A stretch of DNA of 56,999 bases. Source: Loigolactobacillus backii (GTDB lineage Bacteria; Bacillota; Bacilli; Lactobacillales; Lactobacillaceae). The notes below the pieces were generated by a model. That model worked only from the letters and a program-made list of their open reading frames with translations, was not told where the DNA came from and did not search any database. Positions 16,362 to 24,331 of this stretch are shown piece by piece (position 1 is the stretch's first letter; each line of letters opens with the position of its first letter). The position numbers were made by a program, and so were the translations under genes. Where the stretch lies: the NCBI RefSeq assembly GCF_003946275.1, contig NZ_RHNQ01000006.1, positions 1 to 56,999 on the forward strand. The letters are read 5' to 3'.

Positions 16362-17198
16362 CTATTTTTTTGGCAACTCAATTGTAATTCGGTACACATC
16401 CGCCAAATTCTCTTCATTTTCCTTAACGGCCATCCCAGCGTCCTGATAATACTGTAGGGACCGCCTAATTGCCGCAATCGCAGACTTAGTTTGCCGCTTA
16501 GTCAGCGGCTTCTTTGCTTGTTTTGTACTACCAGTTTGTTTAGGTAATTTTGCCGTCTGTAAAACGGTTTTGATTAGTTCATCTGTTTGTTTAACGGTTA
16601 AGTGTTCAGTTTTAATTTTAGCTAGCATTTTTATTTGAAACCTTGTATTCAAGGATAACAAACTACGACCGTGCCGTTCAGTTATTTCTTGGGCCAGCAA
16701 CGCATCTTGAACTGGCTGTGCCAATTTTAACAAACGTAATTTATTTGCGACAAACGATTGACTCTTACCGATTCGCCTTGCCAGCGCTTCCTGGGTGAGT
16801 TCATTCAACGTCATTAGCTTTTGGTAAGCCCGCGCCTCTTCAATAACCGTTAATTCTTCCCGTTGTAAATTTTCAATCAGGGCCATTGATGCAGTCTCTT
16901 GATCGTCAAGGGGCGTAACAATTGCCGACACTTTTTCCCAGCCTAATTCAGCAATTGCCCGAAAACGACGTTCACCGGCGACAATTTCATAGTGATCTTG
17001 ATGGTATTTACGTAAAACAATCGGTTGTAGTAATCCATGTTGCCGAATTGTGTCCGCCAATTCAGAAATTTTAGCGGCGTTGAAAACTTGACGTGGTTGA
17101 AATCGATTAGGGACAATTTGTGCAGTTGGAATTAAGACAACTTTATTGGTAACTTCAGTTTTATGGTGATTATTGCCAAAAAATGACGAAAGCGCCAT
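16362..17198 (-). CDS. noc: Nucleoid occlusion protein Noc (ParB paralogue)
   Basis: 278-aa ParB-like CTPase that binds Noc sites and the membrane to keep division away from the chromosome. The N-terminus MALSSFFGNN resembles the short amphipathic membrane-targeting helix of Noc, in contrast to the neighbouring parB product. It has the CTP-binding GERRFRA motif (about 74-80) and HTH region LTQEALARRIGKSQSFVANK (about 132-151). It lies directly downstream of rsmG (26 bases), the conserved place of noc in Bacilli. Which of the two ParB-like proteins is Noc is set by that position and the N-terminus. Confidence 0.92.
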   Translation of the reverse strand: MALSSFFGNNHHKTEVTNKVVLIPTAQIVPNRFQPRQVFNAAKISELADTIRQHGLLQPIVLRKYHQDHYEIVAGERRFRAIAELGWEKVSAIVTPLDDQETASMALIENLQREELTVIEEARAYQKLMTLNELTQEALARRIGKSQSFVANKLRLLKLAQPVQDALLAQEITERHGRSLLSLNTRFQIKMLAKIKTEHLTVKQTDELIKTVLQTAKLPKQTGSTKQAKKPLTKRQTKSAIAAIRRSLQYYQDAGMAVKENEENLADVYRITIELPKK

Positions 17199-17224
17199 GA
17201 TTAATACTCCTTCATTTTTGTGAT

Positions 17225-17965
17225 TTAATTCAGTGGTTTCTCAACTAGCGGCTCCTTATTGGGGACACCTGCCCGCCTTGGATAGCGCTTAGGTGTTTGG
17301 CGGCGCTTAACAATAGTCAATAACTGCCGCGCGCCACCATTATCAGGTAGCTCAAAGGCCTCGTTAGTTGCTAGATTACCACCTAACAAATGAATTGCGT
17401 ATTTGGCCTCGGTTAATTCGGCAGCAGGTAACTGGCCTTTCAAGGCGATAAATTGGCCCCCCTTTTTAACAAGCGGTAAACAGAGCTCGCTTAAAACGTT
17501 TAACCTAGCTACTGCCCGTGCAGTGACCAAGTCAAAGCTTTCGCGGTGCTCACTACGCTTGCTACCAAAAAGCTCTGCCCGATCATGATAAAAAGCAACG
17601 TCACTTAAATTAAGCGCGGCAGCAAGCTCATTTAAAAATTTAATTCGTTTATTCAGTGAATCTACAATTGTGATCTTCAATTGTGGAAAAGCAATTTTCA
17701 AGGGTAACGATGGAAAGCCAGCACCGGCACCAACATCACAGATTGTTAATGCTTCGTGGCGCAATGATTCTACGTAAAAACTTGGTGTTAGTGAGTCATA
17801 GAAATGTTTTAAATAAACCCCTGCTTCATCGGTAATACTAGTTAAATTCATCTTTTCGTTAGTTGCAACCAATAATTTAAAATAAGTTGCAAACTGAGCC
17901 ATTTGTTGGTCACTCAGCTGAATATCGTGTTCAGCCAATGCAGCTTTAAATGCTGTTGGAGTCAT
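17225..17965 (-). CDS. rsmG: 16S rRNA (guanine-527-N7) methyltransferase RsmG
   Basis: 246-aa class I SAM-dependent methyltransferase (GidB) that methylates G527 of 16S rRNA; its loss gives low-level streptomycin resistance in other bacteria. Motif I is [16 protein letters not shown] (residues about 72-87), motif [15 protein letters not shown], and motif IV/VI areas include VTARAVARL and [10 protein letters not shown]. The N-terminal MNLTSI segment is a family mark. ATG at 17965 with GGTGG just upstream. First gene of the noc-parAB block; a near-perfect palindrome containing two parS half-sites lies 25 bases before it. Confidence 0.96.
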   Translation of the reverse strand: MTPTAFKAALAEHDIQLSDQQMAQFATYFKLLVATNEKMNLTSITDEAGVYLKHFYDSLTPSFYVESLRHEALTICDVGAGAGFPSLPLKIAFPQLKITIVDSLNKRIKFLNELAAALNLSDVAFYHDRAELFGSKRSEHRESFDLVTARAVARLNVLSELCLPLVKKGGQFIALKGQLPAAELTEAKYAIHLLGGNLATNEAFELPDNGGARQLLTIVKRRQTPKRYPRRAGVPNKEPLVEKPLN

Positions 17966-17989
17966 TTACATCCACCTTTTCCTAAGCTT

Positions 17990-18012
17990 CGTGAAACATT
18001 TAATGTTTCACG
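17990..18012. promoter_or_regulatory. Palindrome of everted parS half-sites upstream of rsmG
   Basis: CGTGAAACATT and AATGTTTCACG-type arms form an 11-bp inverted repeat around one central base. Each arm contains GTGAAACA, one half of the consensus ParB site TGTTTCAC-GTGAAACA, but the halves are in the opposite order, pointing outward. It may be a diverged ParB/Noc binding site or an operator for the rsmG-noc-parAB block. Confidence 0.5.
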
Positions 18013-18074
18013 TACTCTGTCTACTGTAACGTAAAATTACTACGGACGCAAGGAATTCCGGCAAATCCTTTCCA

Positions 18075-18157
18075 CAAAAAAACGTGAGCTAATCGTCTAT
18101 CTTTAATGTACGATTTAAAGTTATACCACACAGCAAGATAGCCGATCATTCACGTTT
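18075..18157 (-). terminator. Long terminator hairpin after the GNAT gene
   Basis: AAACGTGA...ATCG.CTATCTT (18080-18103) pairs with AAGATAG.CGAT..TCACGTTT (18135-18157), and the minus strand continues with a T-run. The 31-base loop holds a TATAACT sequence that could be a promoter element for rsmG. Confidence 0.7.
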
Positions 18158-18221
18158 CAAAATATTCAATTATTTTTTAATTTGATAAGCGTTTAACAAA
18201 AAAGTGTTTAAATATTACTGG

Positions 18222-18671
18222 CTAATTCCAATCAGGATGAACTAGTTTTAAGGTGAAGTTCGGTGGTGTCGCATATTGATTATCCTTAGTGATCACAAAA
18301 CCAATTTGCTGGTAAAAAGCTAATGCAGAACTATTACGCTGGACACATTTAAGTGTCAGCGGTTCACGTGCCATCCGTCTGAGTGCTTTAATTAAAACTA
18401 ATCCAACGCCTTGCTGTTGAGATTGCGGCGCCACAAATAAAAGATGCACAAAACTGATGAGCTCATATAAGGCCGCAAAACCAACCACTTGATCATCAAT
18501 TAGCGCAACAATTAATCGTTCACGTTTCGTTTCTGCCACTAAATCCGTTAATTGTGGATTAAGTACCCAACTAAAATAACGTTGGCGATCTTCCAAATAG
18601 ATTTGTGCCATCACTGGCAAATCCCCTTTTGTCGCCACTCGTACTTCAATTCTACTCACTATCGTCACCAC
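18222..18671 (-). CDS. GNAT-family N-acetyltransferase
   Basis: 149-aa acetyl-CoA-dependent acyltransferase. The acetyl-CoA pyrophosphate-binding motif A is FVAPQSQQQGVGLVLI (about residues 78-93) and motif B contains NSSALAFYQQIGF (about 115-127), a typical GNAT ending. The substrate (amine, peptide N-terminus or metabolite) cannot be predicted. The start is uncertain: GTG codons occur at 18671, 18668 and 18659 and none has a convincing ribosome site; the longest is given. It has its own terminator and lies downstream of the glycerol facilitator on the same strand. Confidence 0.82.
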   Translation of the reverse strand: MVTIVSRIEVRVATKGDLPVMAQIYLEDRQRYFSWVLNPQLTDLVAETKRERLIVALIDDQVVGFAALYELISFVHLLFVAPQSQQQGVGLVLIKALRRMAREPLTLKCVQRNSSALAFYQQIGFVITKDNQYATPPNFTLKLVHPDWN

Positions 18672-18700
18672 ACCAGTTTCACTTTAAAATTATCCGGTTA

Positions 18701-19417
18701 TTAAACAATATGGAAAAATCCGTGCATAAATAACGCAGCACAGGCAGCTCCAACAAAAGGCGCAATCCCTGGAACTAAAATACCGTACTGCCAATCGCTA
18801 TCCGCCTTATTTTTAATTGGTAGTATTGCGTGGGCAATTCGGGGACCCATGTCACGAGCCAGATTCATGGCGAATCCTGTTGGTCCGCCTAAGCCCATAC
18901 CAATCGCCCAAACCAGCAAACCAACACCAATCGGTACAATTCCCGGCGTTTTAATTTGTGAAATGGCCAAAATACCAGAAATAAATAAAAATGTATCAAA
19001 AAATTCCACGAAGAAGTTACGGGGTAGATTGCGGACAGCAGGCGCCGTTGCAAATAAATTACGAATCGTAATTGGTGAAATTTCATCTTCTGAGGCCTTA
19101 AAGTGATCAGCATACATAATCCAAACAATTACCGCACCGACAACACCACCGAGGACCTCGGCGATTGAATACGGTAAAAATAGCGACCACTTGAGGTTAC
19201 CCAATAGACATTGTGCTAATACCATTGCCGGATTAATACAAACATTTCCGAAAATAAATAATGAAATTGTAATACCAAATCCCCAAGTAGTAATCGCAAA
19301 AATATGTCCTGAACCACGATACTTGGTTCCCTTCAAAACTTCACTACAATGAACGCCGACACCAAAAATAATCATGAGTGCCGTACCCATGAACTCTGCT
19401 AACAACTGATGAACCAC
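18701..19417 (-). CDS. MIP-family glycerol facilitator/aquaporin
   Basis: 238-aa channel with six membrane segments and two half-helices. The first pore motif is INPAM (Asn62-Pro63-Ala64). The second is NLARD (Asn185-Leu186-Ala187-Arg188-Asp189), with Leu in place of Pro; the Asp after Arg marks the glycerol-conducting subgroup. Altered second NPA motifs occur in several lactic acid bacterial MIPs. The protein probably moves glycerol, water or other small uncharged solutes (dihydroxyacetone, lactic acid in some relatives). GTG start at 19417 behind GAGGAG. No glpK or glpD is present nearby. Confidence 0.9.
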   Translation of the reverse strand: MVHQLLAEFMGTALMIIFGVGVHCSEVLKGTKYRGSGHIFAITTWGFGITISLFIFGNVCINPAMVLAQCLLGNLKWSLFLPYSIAEVLGGVVGAVIVWIMYADHFKASEDEISPITIRNLFATAPAVRNLPRNFFVEFFDTFLFISGILAISQIKTPGIVPIGVGLLVWAIGMGLGGPTGFAMNLARDMGPRIAHAILPIKNKADSDWQYGILVPGIAPFVGAACAALFMHGFFHIV

Positions 19418-19563
19418 AACTTCTCCTCCTCAGGTATATGTAAGTTTATGCACTTGAATGTTGCACACAAGTAATTAGTATACCACGGGGCACTACTGAA
19501 TTTGCATGAAAATTTTATGGATTGAAAAGTTTTCGATAATTAATCTATTATATTAATCAAAAA

Positions 19564-19657
19564 GAGGAGGTCAGGACAAAAATCCTGGCCTCCTGCTGTT
19601 CTCGAGCGTTACTCTGAACGTGCACCAAAAGTTCGGCTTCACGTGCCTTTTAGAAAA
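19564..19657 (-). repeat. Dispersed intergenic repeat, copy 1 (with terminator)
   Basis: GGAGGTCAGGA / TCCTGGCCTCC hairpin (19566-19593) followed by CTGTTCTCGAGCGTTACTC, then AACGTGCACCAAAAGT and CACGTGCC. This matches, in reverse orientation, the core shared with copies at 21173, 29130, 32060, 42390, 43574, 44403 and 54135. It also acts as terminator for the quinone-reductase-like gene on the minus strand. Confidence 0.8.
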
Positions 19658-19676
19658 ACATCCAATCTTTTTTAAG

Positions 19677-20705
19677 TTAACCGTTAAATGGTCCTGTAAC
19701 AACTAATTTTCCTACCATTGCATTTGCTTCAACGATTGCGTGCGCCTTTTTCATGGTAGTTGCGTTGATACCCGTAGTGATTGTTTGAGTTAGTGTTGTC
19801 CGCAACACGCCTTGATCTAACAATTTTGAGATCTGTTTCAAGATGGCGCCTTGTGAGGCCAATTGATAATTATAGTCAGATTTGGCAAACATATACTCCC
19901 AATCAAAACTGGCCGCTTTATTCTTTAGCCTAGCCAAATCAAGCTTTTCAGTTGTCCCGACAATTGAACCTACGTGGCCAAAAGGTCCCACTAAATCGGC
20001 GGCCAAATCAAAATAACGTGCCGTAGAATGTAAAATAACAATATTATCGAGTAGATCAAAACCTAAAGCAGTGATTTGTTGCTGTAGATCTTGATGGTAA
20101 TCAACTGCATAGTCAGCCCCTAACTCCTTTAACCAAGCATGGTTTTTAGGGCTGGCGGTTGCGATGACGGTTAGACCAGCCCACTTTGCCAATTGAATTG
20201 CCAATGAACCAACCCCACCAGCACCATTAATAACCAATAGGCTTTTACCATTATTTGCGTTCTTAGCCGGGATTAGGCCCATTTTTTCAAAAAGTAACTC
20301 GTAGGCCGTCAGGGCTGTTAAAGGTAACGCTGCGGCCTGACTAACAGTTAACTTCTCCGGTGCTAACGCCACTAAACGGGCATCAATTAACTGAAATTCA
20401 GCATCACTACCAGGTCGCTGAGTTGTTCCAGCATAGTAAACGCGCTGACCAACCTGATAATCCTCTACGGCAGTACCAACTGCCACGACTTCGGCGACAG
20501 CATCATAACCAATAATCTTAACCTGGGTCTGTTCTGGCGTGCTCTGCCGAATTTTAGTATCCACAGGATTAACCGAGACAGCAAGCACTTTAACCAATAA
20601 ATCATTAGCCTGCGGTTGCGGTTTTTCAACCAATACGTCTTGAAAACTGGCGGAATCAGTAATCGGTAAACCTTTGTAATAACCAACTGCTTTCATTTTT
20701 GTCAT
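19677..20705 (-). CDS. Zinc-independent alcohol dehydrogenase-like NADPH:quinone reductase
   Basis: 342-aa medium-chain dehydrogenase/reductase of the quinone-oxidoreductase-like group. The GroES-like N-terminal domain has VNPVDTKIR (about residues 49-57); the Rossmann domain has the nucleotide-binding GAGGVGSLAIQLAKWAG near residue 157. The cysteine and histidine ligands for catalytic and structural zinc are missing, as expected for quinone reductases. ATG at 20705 is chosen for the GAGAGG nine bases before it. Divergent from an HxlR-type regulator with overlapping promoters, so it is probably induced by electrophiles or quinones. Confidence 0.88.
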   Translation of the reverse strand: MTKMKAVGYYKGLPITDSASFQDVLVEKPQPQANDLLVKVLAVSVNPVDTKIRQSTPEQTQVKIIGYDAVAEVVAVGTAVEDYQVGQRVYYAGTTQRPGSDAEFQLIDARLVALAPEKLTVSQAAALPLTALTAYELLFEKMGLIPAKNANNGKSLLVINGAGGVGSLAIQLAKWAGLTVIATASPKNHAWLKELGADYAVDYHQDLQQQITALGFDLLDNIVILHSTARYFDLAADLVGPFGHVGSIVGTTEKLDLARLKNKAASFDWEYMFAKSDYNYQLASQGAILKQISKLLDQGVLRTTLTQTITTGINATTMKKAHAIVEANAMVGKLVVTGPFNG

Positions 20706-20738
20706 TAAATTCAACCTCTCTTCATTATTTATGGCTCA

Positions 20739-20801
20739 ATTGTACTAACAAAAAATAAGGAATACAATAAGGGTAATTTTTGATACTACTCTAATTGTAC
20801 C
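20739..20801. promoter_or_regulatory. Overlapping face-to-face promoters/operator between dehydrogenase and HxlR regulator
   Basis: TTGTAC (20740-20745), 17 bases, TACAAT (20763-20768) is a promoter toward the regulator. Read on the minus strand the same 29 bases give TTGTAT, 17 bases, TACAAT, a promoter toward the dehydrogenase. The -10 of each overlaps the -35 of the other, and the outer ATTGTA...TACAAT arms form a palindrome. A further AATTGTAC lies at about 20793. A dimeric HxlR protein bound here could control both genes. Confidence 0.68.
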
Positions 20802-20826
20802 CGTAAAAGGAGTTTTAAAGCTAACT

Positions 20827-21168
20827 ATGAAACAACAAATTTACGATTGCGCTCCTGGGTGTCCAGTTGCTTCAACCTTACAGTTTATTGCCGGTAAATG
20901 GAAAGGGGTTATTCTTTATCATCTAATTTATCAAGACGCAACTCATTTTGGTGAGTTATTAAGGGCTATTCCCAGTATTGGGCGGCGAATGTTGGCGTTA
21001 CAACTAAAAGAATTACAGAAAGATAGGCTAATCAATCGAATAGTTATTCAAGAAACACCTAGCAAAAATATTTACTATCGTTTGACTCCTTTAGGTGCAA
21101 CGCTACAACCAGTGATTGAAGCAATGGCCACTTGGGGAAATCATTATAATCACAGCGGCGCAAAATAA
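20827..21168 (+). CDS. HxlR-family transcriptional regulator
   Basis: 113-aa winged-helix regulator. It begins MKQQIYDCAPGCPVASTLQF with Cys8 and Cys12; the first matches the conserved redox-sensing N-terminal cysteine of HxlR/YodB/HypR regulators, which detect quinones, aldehydes or disulphide stress. The KWKGVILYHL helix and the GRRMLALQLKELQKDRLI recognition region follow. AAAGGAG precedes the ATG. Divergent from an NADPH:quinone reductase-like gene, the usual target type; the shared operator region supports this. Confidence 0.92.
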   Translation: MKQQIYDCAPGCPVASTLQFIAGKWKGVILYHLIYQDATHFGELLRAIPSIGRRMLALQLKELQKDRLINRIVIQETPSKNIYYRLTPLGATLQPVIEAMATWGNHYNHSGAK

Positions 21169-21172
21169 ATAG

Positions 21173-21357
21173 GCAGGGGTGGGCCAAAAGGCGATTCTAG
21201 ATTTACTGCGTAGCATAAGCCAATCCAACAACCGTACCATGATTATTGGATTAGCTGTAGTTAGGTACGTGAACCCGGACTGTTGGCACACGTACTATAG
21301 CAGCATTTAGAAACAGTAAGAGGCCAGGACTTTTATCCTAGCCTCTTACTGTTTCTA
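21173..21357 (+). repeat. Dispersed intergenic repeat, copy 2 (long variant, with terminator)
   Basis: Begins GGGGTGGGCCAAAAGGCG, has the TTTACTGCGTAGCATAAGCC block, an extra stretch of about 50 bases holding a CCAATCCAAC..GGATTAG inverted repeat, then GGACTGTTGGCACACGT and the terminal hairpin AAACAGTAAGAGGC / GCCTCTTACTGTTT. The hairpin terminates the ABC transporter gene on the minus strand. Confidence 0.78.
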
Positions 21358-21384
21358 GTTTCAAATGATTATATTGGTACTAAT

Positions 21385-23295
21385 TTAATCGTGGGATAAG
21401 GCCTCAACTGGGTCTAATTTTGCTGCGTTGCCGGCCGGTGCGATTGCCGCTAAGATACTGATCACAACACTAACAATGATCCCAAAAGCAATGTAACCAG
21501 GTGTTAACTGAATAATATTATAGTGGATGAAGCTTTCCGTTGCGTGGTTGATACCAAGTTGTGCCAACCACACCACGATCACCCCAATAATACTTGAAAA
21601 CAACCCAATCAAAAACGACTCCGCGAAGAAAAGGGTCCGGATATCGGTCTTGCGAACACCTAATGCCCGCAAAATGCCAATTTCCTTGGTCCGCTCAGAA
21701 ACACTGATGTAAAGGACCACAATGATCATAATCGCAGATACCAACAGCGAGATACCAGCAATTCCGGCTAACACGTAGAAGGCCAGCTTAACGTACGTAT
21801 TAACTGAATCTAAAATGGCCCCAGCACCGGTAATCTGATATTTATCCGCTTTAATTTTATCCTGAACCGGCTTAACGTTAGTCAATCCCTTAACGTTAAC
21901 CGTTAAGAAATTAGGCTTTAGCGTTAAATTCTTTTCTTTAAACATAGCTTGCAATGTATTGTAACTAATTGTCGCACCACTTTGGCCAGTTGTAATTCCG
22001 CTAACAGTTACTTGGCGGGATAAAACAATTGGCTTCTTTTGTGCATCGTAGGTATTAACAAAGAAAGTAATCTTCTTACCCACCATTTTTTTATAGTCGG
22101 CCTTATCGTACTTTTTGGCCAGATCTTTAGTAATTGTTACTTCATTTAATCCAGTTGGTTGGTGGCCAATTGACAAACTCTTATCCAAGATCGTTTTATT
22201 ATAAGTTTGGAAAAGCGAAATTGAATCAGTTTTACCAGCATACTGAACTTGAGCACCCTGGGCAAAGAAACCACGTTCAACTGAAGAAACATTGGCCATC
22301 TTTGTCATTTTTGCGTAATCAGTTTGCGTCATCTTAACCGAATTAGGGTCCGTTGACTTAGTCTTTTGCGTTACCTGGATACTTTGGGGATTAATTTGCC
22401 CGGAGATTTCGTGGTTCATGTAGCCTTGAACACCACGTCCCAACGATAGCATTAACAGCACACTCAGAATTCCGATGGCACCACCAAACACAATCAAAAC
22501 ATTACGTTTTAAATTATAGCGCATATGCTTCATCGCCATATTGAAGTTAGCCCGAAAGCTCAAATGGTGCGTGGCCGTGCTTGCTTTAGTCCCCTTTACA
22601 GGAAACGCGTCCTTTAAATGTTGATCCTGGTCGATTAATCCATCAACCATGTGAACAATTCGCGTTCCGTAATTGGCAACTTCTTGCGAGTGCGTCACAC
22701 AAATAACGAGCTTGCCGTCCGTGGCAATTCCATTTAGCAAATCCATGATTTCGTGTGAATTGCCTGAATCAAGTGCCCCCGTTGGCTCATCAGCAATAAT
22801 GATATCCGGATCACTGGCTAAAGCACGGGCAATCGCCACTCGCTGTTTTTGACCCCCTGATAATTGATTAGGGTATTTTTTGATGTGCTCACCTAAACCG
22901 ACTCGTTTTAACAGATCAGTCGCCGTTTGCACTTGCTCTTTGTGCGTTAACTTGGTCATTTCCAGGCTGACCATCACGTTATCTAAAATTGATAAATGAC
23001 TGATCAAATTAAAGTTTTGGAAAACAAAACCGATTGTTTGGCGGCGGTAATTATCCAACTCTTTCTCCGACATGGTTCTAGTTGACTTTCCATTAACCAA
23101 AACATCCCCGGTGTATTGGTGGTCTAAACCACCAATAATATTCATTAGGGTGGTCTTCCCACCCCCAGATTCACCAAGAATTGAAACAAATTCTCCGCGT
23201 TCAAAACTTAAATTGATTCCCTTTAAAACTGGAAACTTAGTTTTATCCGCTAATTGATAGGCCTTGTGGACATCCTTTAATTCTAAAAAGCTCAC
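21385..23295 (-). CDS. MacB-type ABC exporter, ATPase-permease fusion
   Basis: 636-aa type VII ABC transporter. The N-terminal ATPase (about 1-225) has Walker A GESGGGKT, signature LSGGQKQR, Walker B IIIADEPTGALDS and the H-loop VTHS. The C-terminal part has one membrane segment near 267-287, a large extracellular domain of about 220 residues, and three membrane segments within the FtsX domain, with SERTKEIGILRALGVRK just after the first. Such fusions use mechanotransmission to expel peptides, antibiotics or lipoproteins, usually with an adaptor protein that is not seen nearby. GTG start at 23295 behind AAAGGAGG. No two-component system adjoins it. Confidence 0.92.
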   Translation of the reverse strand: MSFLELKDVHKAYQLADKTKFPVLKGINLSFERGEFVSILGESGGGKTTLMNIIGGLDHQYTGDVLVNGKSTRTMSEKELDNYRRQTIGFVFQNFNLISHLSILDNVMVSLEMTKLTHKEQVQTATDLLKRVGLGEHIKKYPNQLSGGQKQRVAIARALASDPDIIIADEPTGALDSGNSHEIMDLLNGIATDGKLVICVTHSQEVANYGTRIVHMVDGLIDQDQHLKDAFPVKGTKASTATHHLSFRANFNMAMKHMRYNLKRNVLIVFGGAIGILSVLLMLSLGRGVQGYMNHEISGQINPQSIQVTQKTKSTDPNSVKMTQTDYAKMTKMANVSSVERGFFAQGAQVQYAGKTDSISLFQTYNKTILDKSLSIGHQPTGLNEVTITKDLAKKYDKADYKKMVGKKITFFVNTYDAQKKPIVLSRQVTVSGITTGQSGATISYNTLQAMFKEKNLTLKPNFLTVNVKGLTNVKPVQDKIKADKYQITGAGAILDSVNTYVKLAFYVLAGIAGISLLVSAIMIIVVLYISVSERTKEIGILRALGVRKTDIRTLFFAESFLIGLFSSIIGVIVVWLAQLGINHATESFIHYNIIQLTPGYIAFGIIVSVVISILAAIAPAGNAAKLDPVEALSHD

Positions 23296-23585
23296 AATAC
23301 GGCCTCCTTTTTCATTTTTTATGTAATTCGCTTATTTACAAAGCTTTTTCATTCTATGCGTTGGTCGGCGCTAGAACATCAGTCGTTGGTCGGATTAAAT
23401 TGCCCAACTGATGGCCCAACTTTACGACCTCTAACCCACGCGCTAGAATTAGTTTGAAGCGTGGCGGAAAAAGTACCCAATTCCATGCGGCAATAACCAA
23501 TGATTAGCACCGACTACGTTATAATGTTTGAATACAGGCATTTTTTAACGCACTCTTGCTTACAAAAAAAGGAGTTTAACCGAAT

Positions 23586-24239
23586 ATGGCAAAAATAATT
23601 ACCTTTACCGACCAGGATGTACTCATTAATACGGACCCCTTTTACGCAGCAATTGGTGATCTCGCTGTTTTAAGTGGTAAAAGTTCCAAGGAATTAGAAA
23701 AAGTCTATCTTCAAAATGAATATCAATTATTAATGCGGACAACGTTTATCCCCTATTCAGAAATAGTTCGCCAGGCCTTGAAAGCCTGCGAAACCGTATT
23801 TGAGGTTAACAACTTAACGACACACGTCACTGATTTAATGAAAGTTTACCATAATTTACCAAGTTTCCGCGAGGTTTCTAAGACCTTAACGCAACTTAAA
23901 GAAAATGGTTACCAGTTAGGACTTTTATCCAATTTACCGCGCCCAATTCTAGAGCATAATTTGGCAAACTTTAAGGTTTCCTTTGATCAATTCTGGTTAG
24001 CTGAAAATCTGCACTGTTACCAACCTCAGGCAGCGTTCTTCGATCAGGTAACGAGGCAACTGCAACAATTAGGTGTTGGTGCAGCCGATCATATTCATAT
24101 AACGGGTAACTATTTACCAACTCTACCAGAAAATTGGCAAACGATTTGGCTTAATCGTAATTCACAGGAAATGCCTAAAAATCGCTCATCAATCCAAGTA
24201 ATCAATCATCTAGATGAATTGCTAAAAAAATTGGCTTAA
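23586..24239 (+). CDS. HAD-fold protein, probably catalytically inactive
   Basis: 217-aa protein with the layout of HAD subfamily IA (haloacid dehalogenase/YfnB-like) hydrolases, an N-terminal core strand, an all-helical cap (about 20-95) and a Rossmann core. Motif II is good (LLSNLPRPIL, Ser115). The catalytic positions are not: motif I FTDQDVLINTD best aligns with FDxDDTLxxxD and then has Thr8 for the nucleophile and Gln10 for the acid/base Asp; motif III has Gln146 for Lys (CYQPQAAFF); motif IV has Asn175 for Asp (ITGNYL). The frame is intact with AAAGGAG, so a pseudoenzyme or binding protein is more likely than a decayed gene. Family call is inferred. Confidence 0.62.
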   Translation: MAKIITFTDQDVLINTDPFYAAIGDLAVLSGKSSKELEKVYLQNEYQLLMRTTFIPYSEIVRQALKACETVFEVNNLTTHVTDLMKVYHNLPSFREVSKTLTQLKENGYQLGLLSNLPRPILEHNLANFKVSFDQFWLAENLHCYQPQAAFFDQVTRQLQQLGVGAADHIHITGNYLPTLPENWQTIWLNRNSQEMPKNRSSIQVINHLDELLKKLA

Positions 24240-24242
24240 ATA

Positions 24243-24328
24243 TAAAAATACGACAAAATCAACGCTATAAATCTGATTTCAAAAGAAGTGGAATTTTTAT
24301 AGCGTTAAGCTTAGGTCGTATTTTTTTA
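24243..24328. terminator. Nested terminator hairpin between HAD-like and AEC genes
   Basis: Outer arms AAATACGAC / GTCGTATTT and inner arms AACGCTATAAA / TTTATAGCGTT form a long stem with flanking T- and A-runs for both convergent genes. Confidence 0.8.
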
Positions 24329-24331
24329 TTT

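Noticed and set aside
14713-18012. A canonical parS (TGTTTCACGTGAAACA) in or near parB/noc
   Set aside because: Only the everted palindrome at 17990-18012 was found by eye; no direct 16-base match was seen, so no true parS is annotated.
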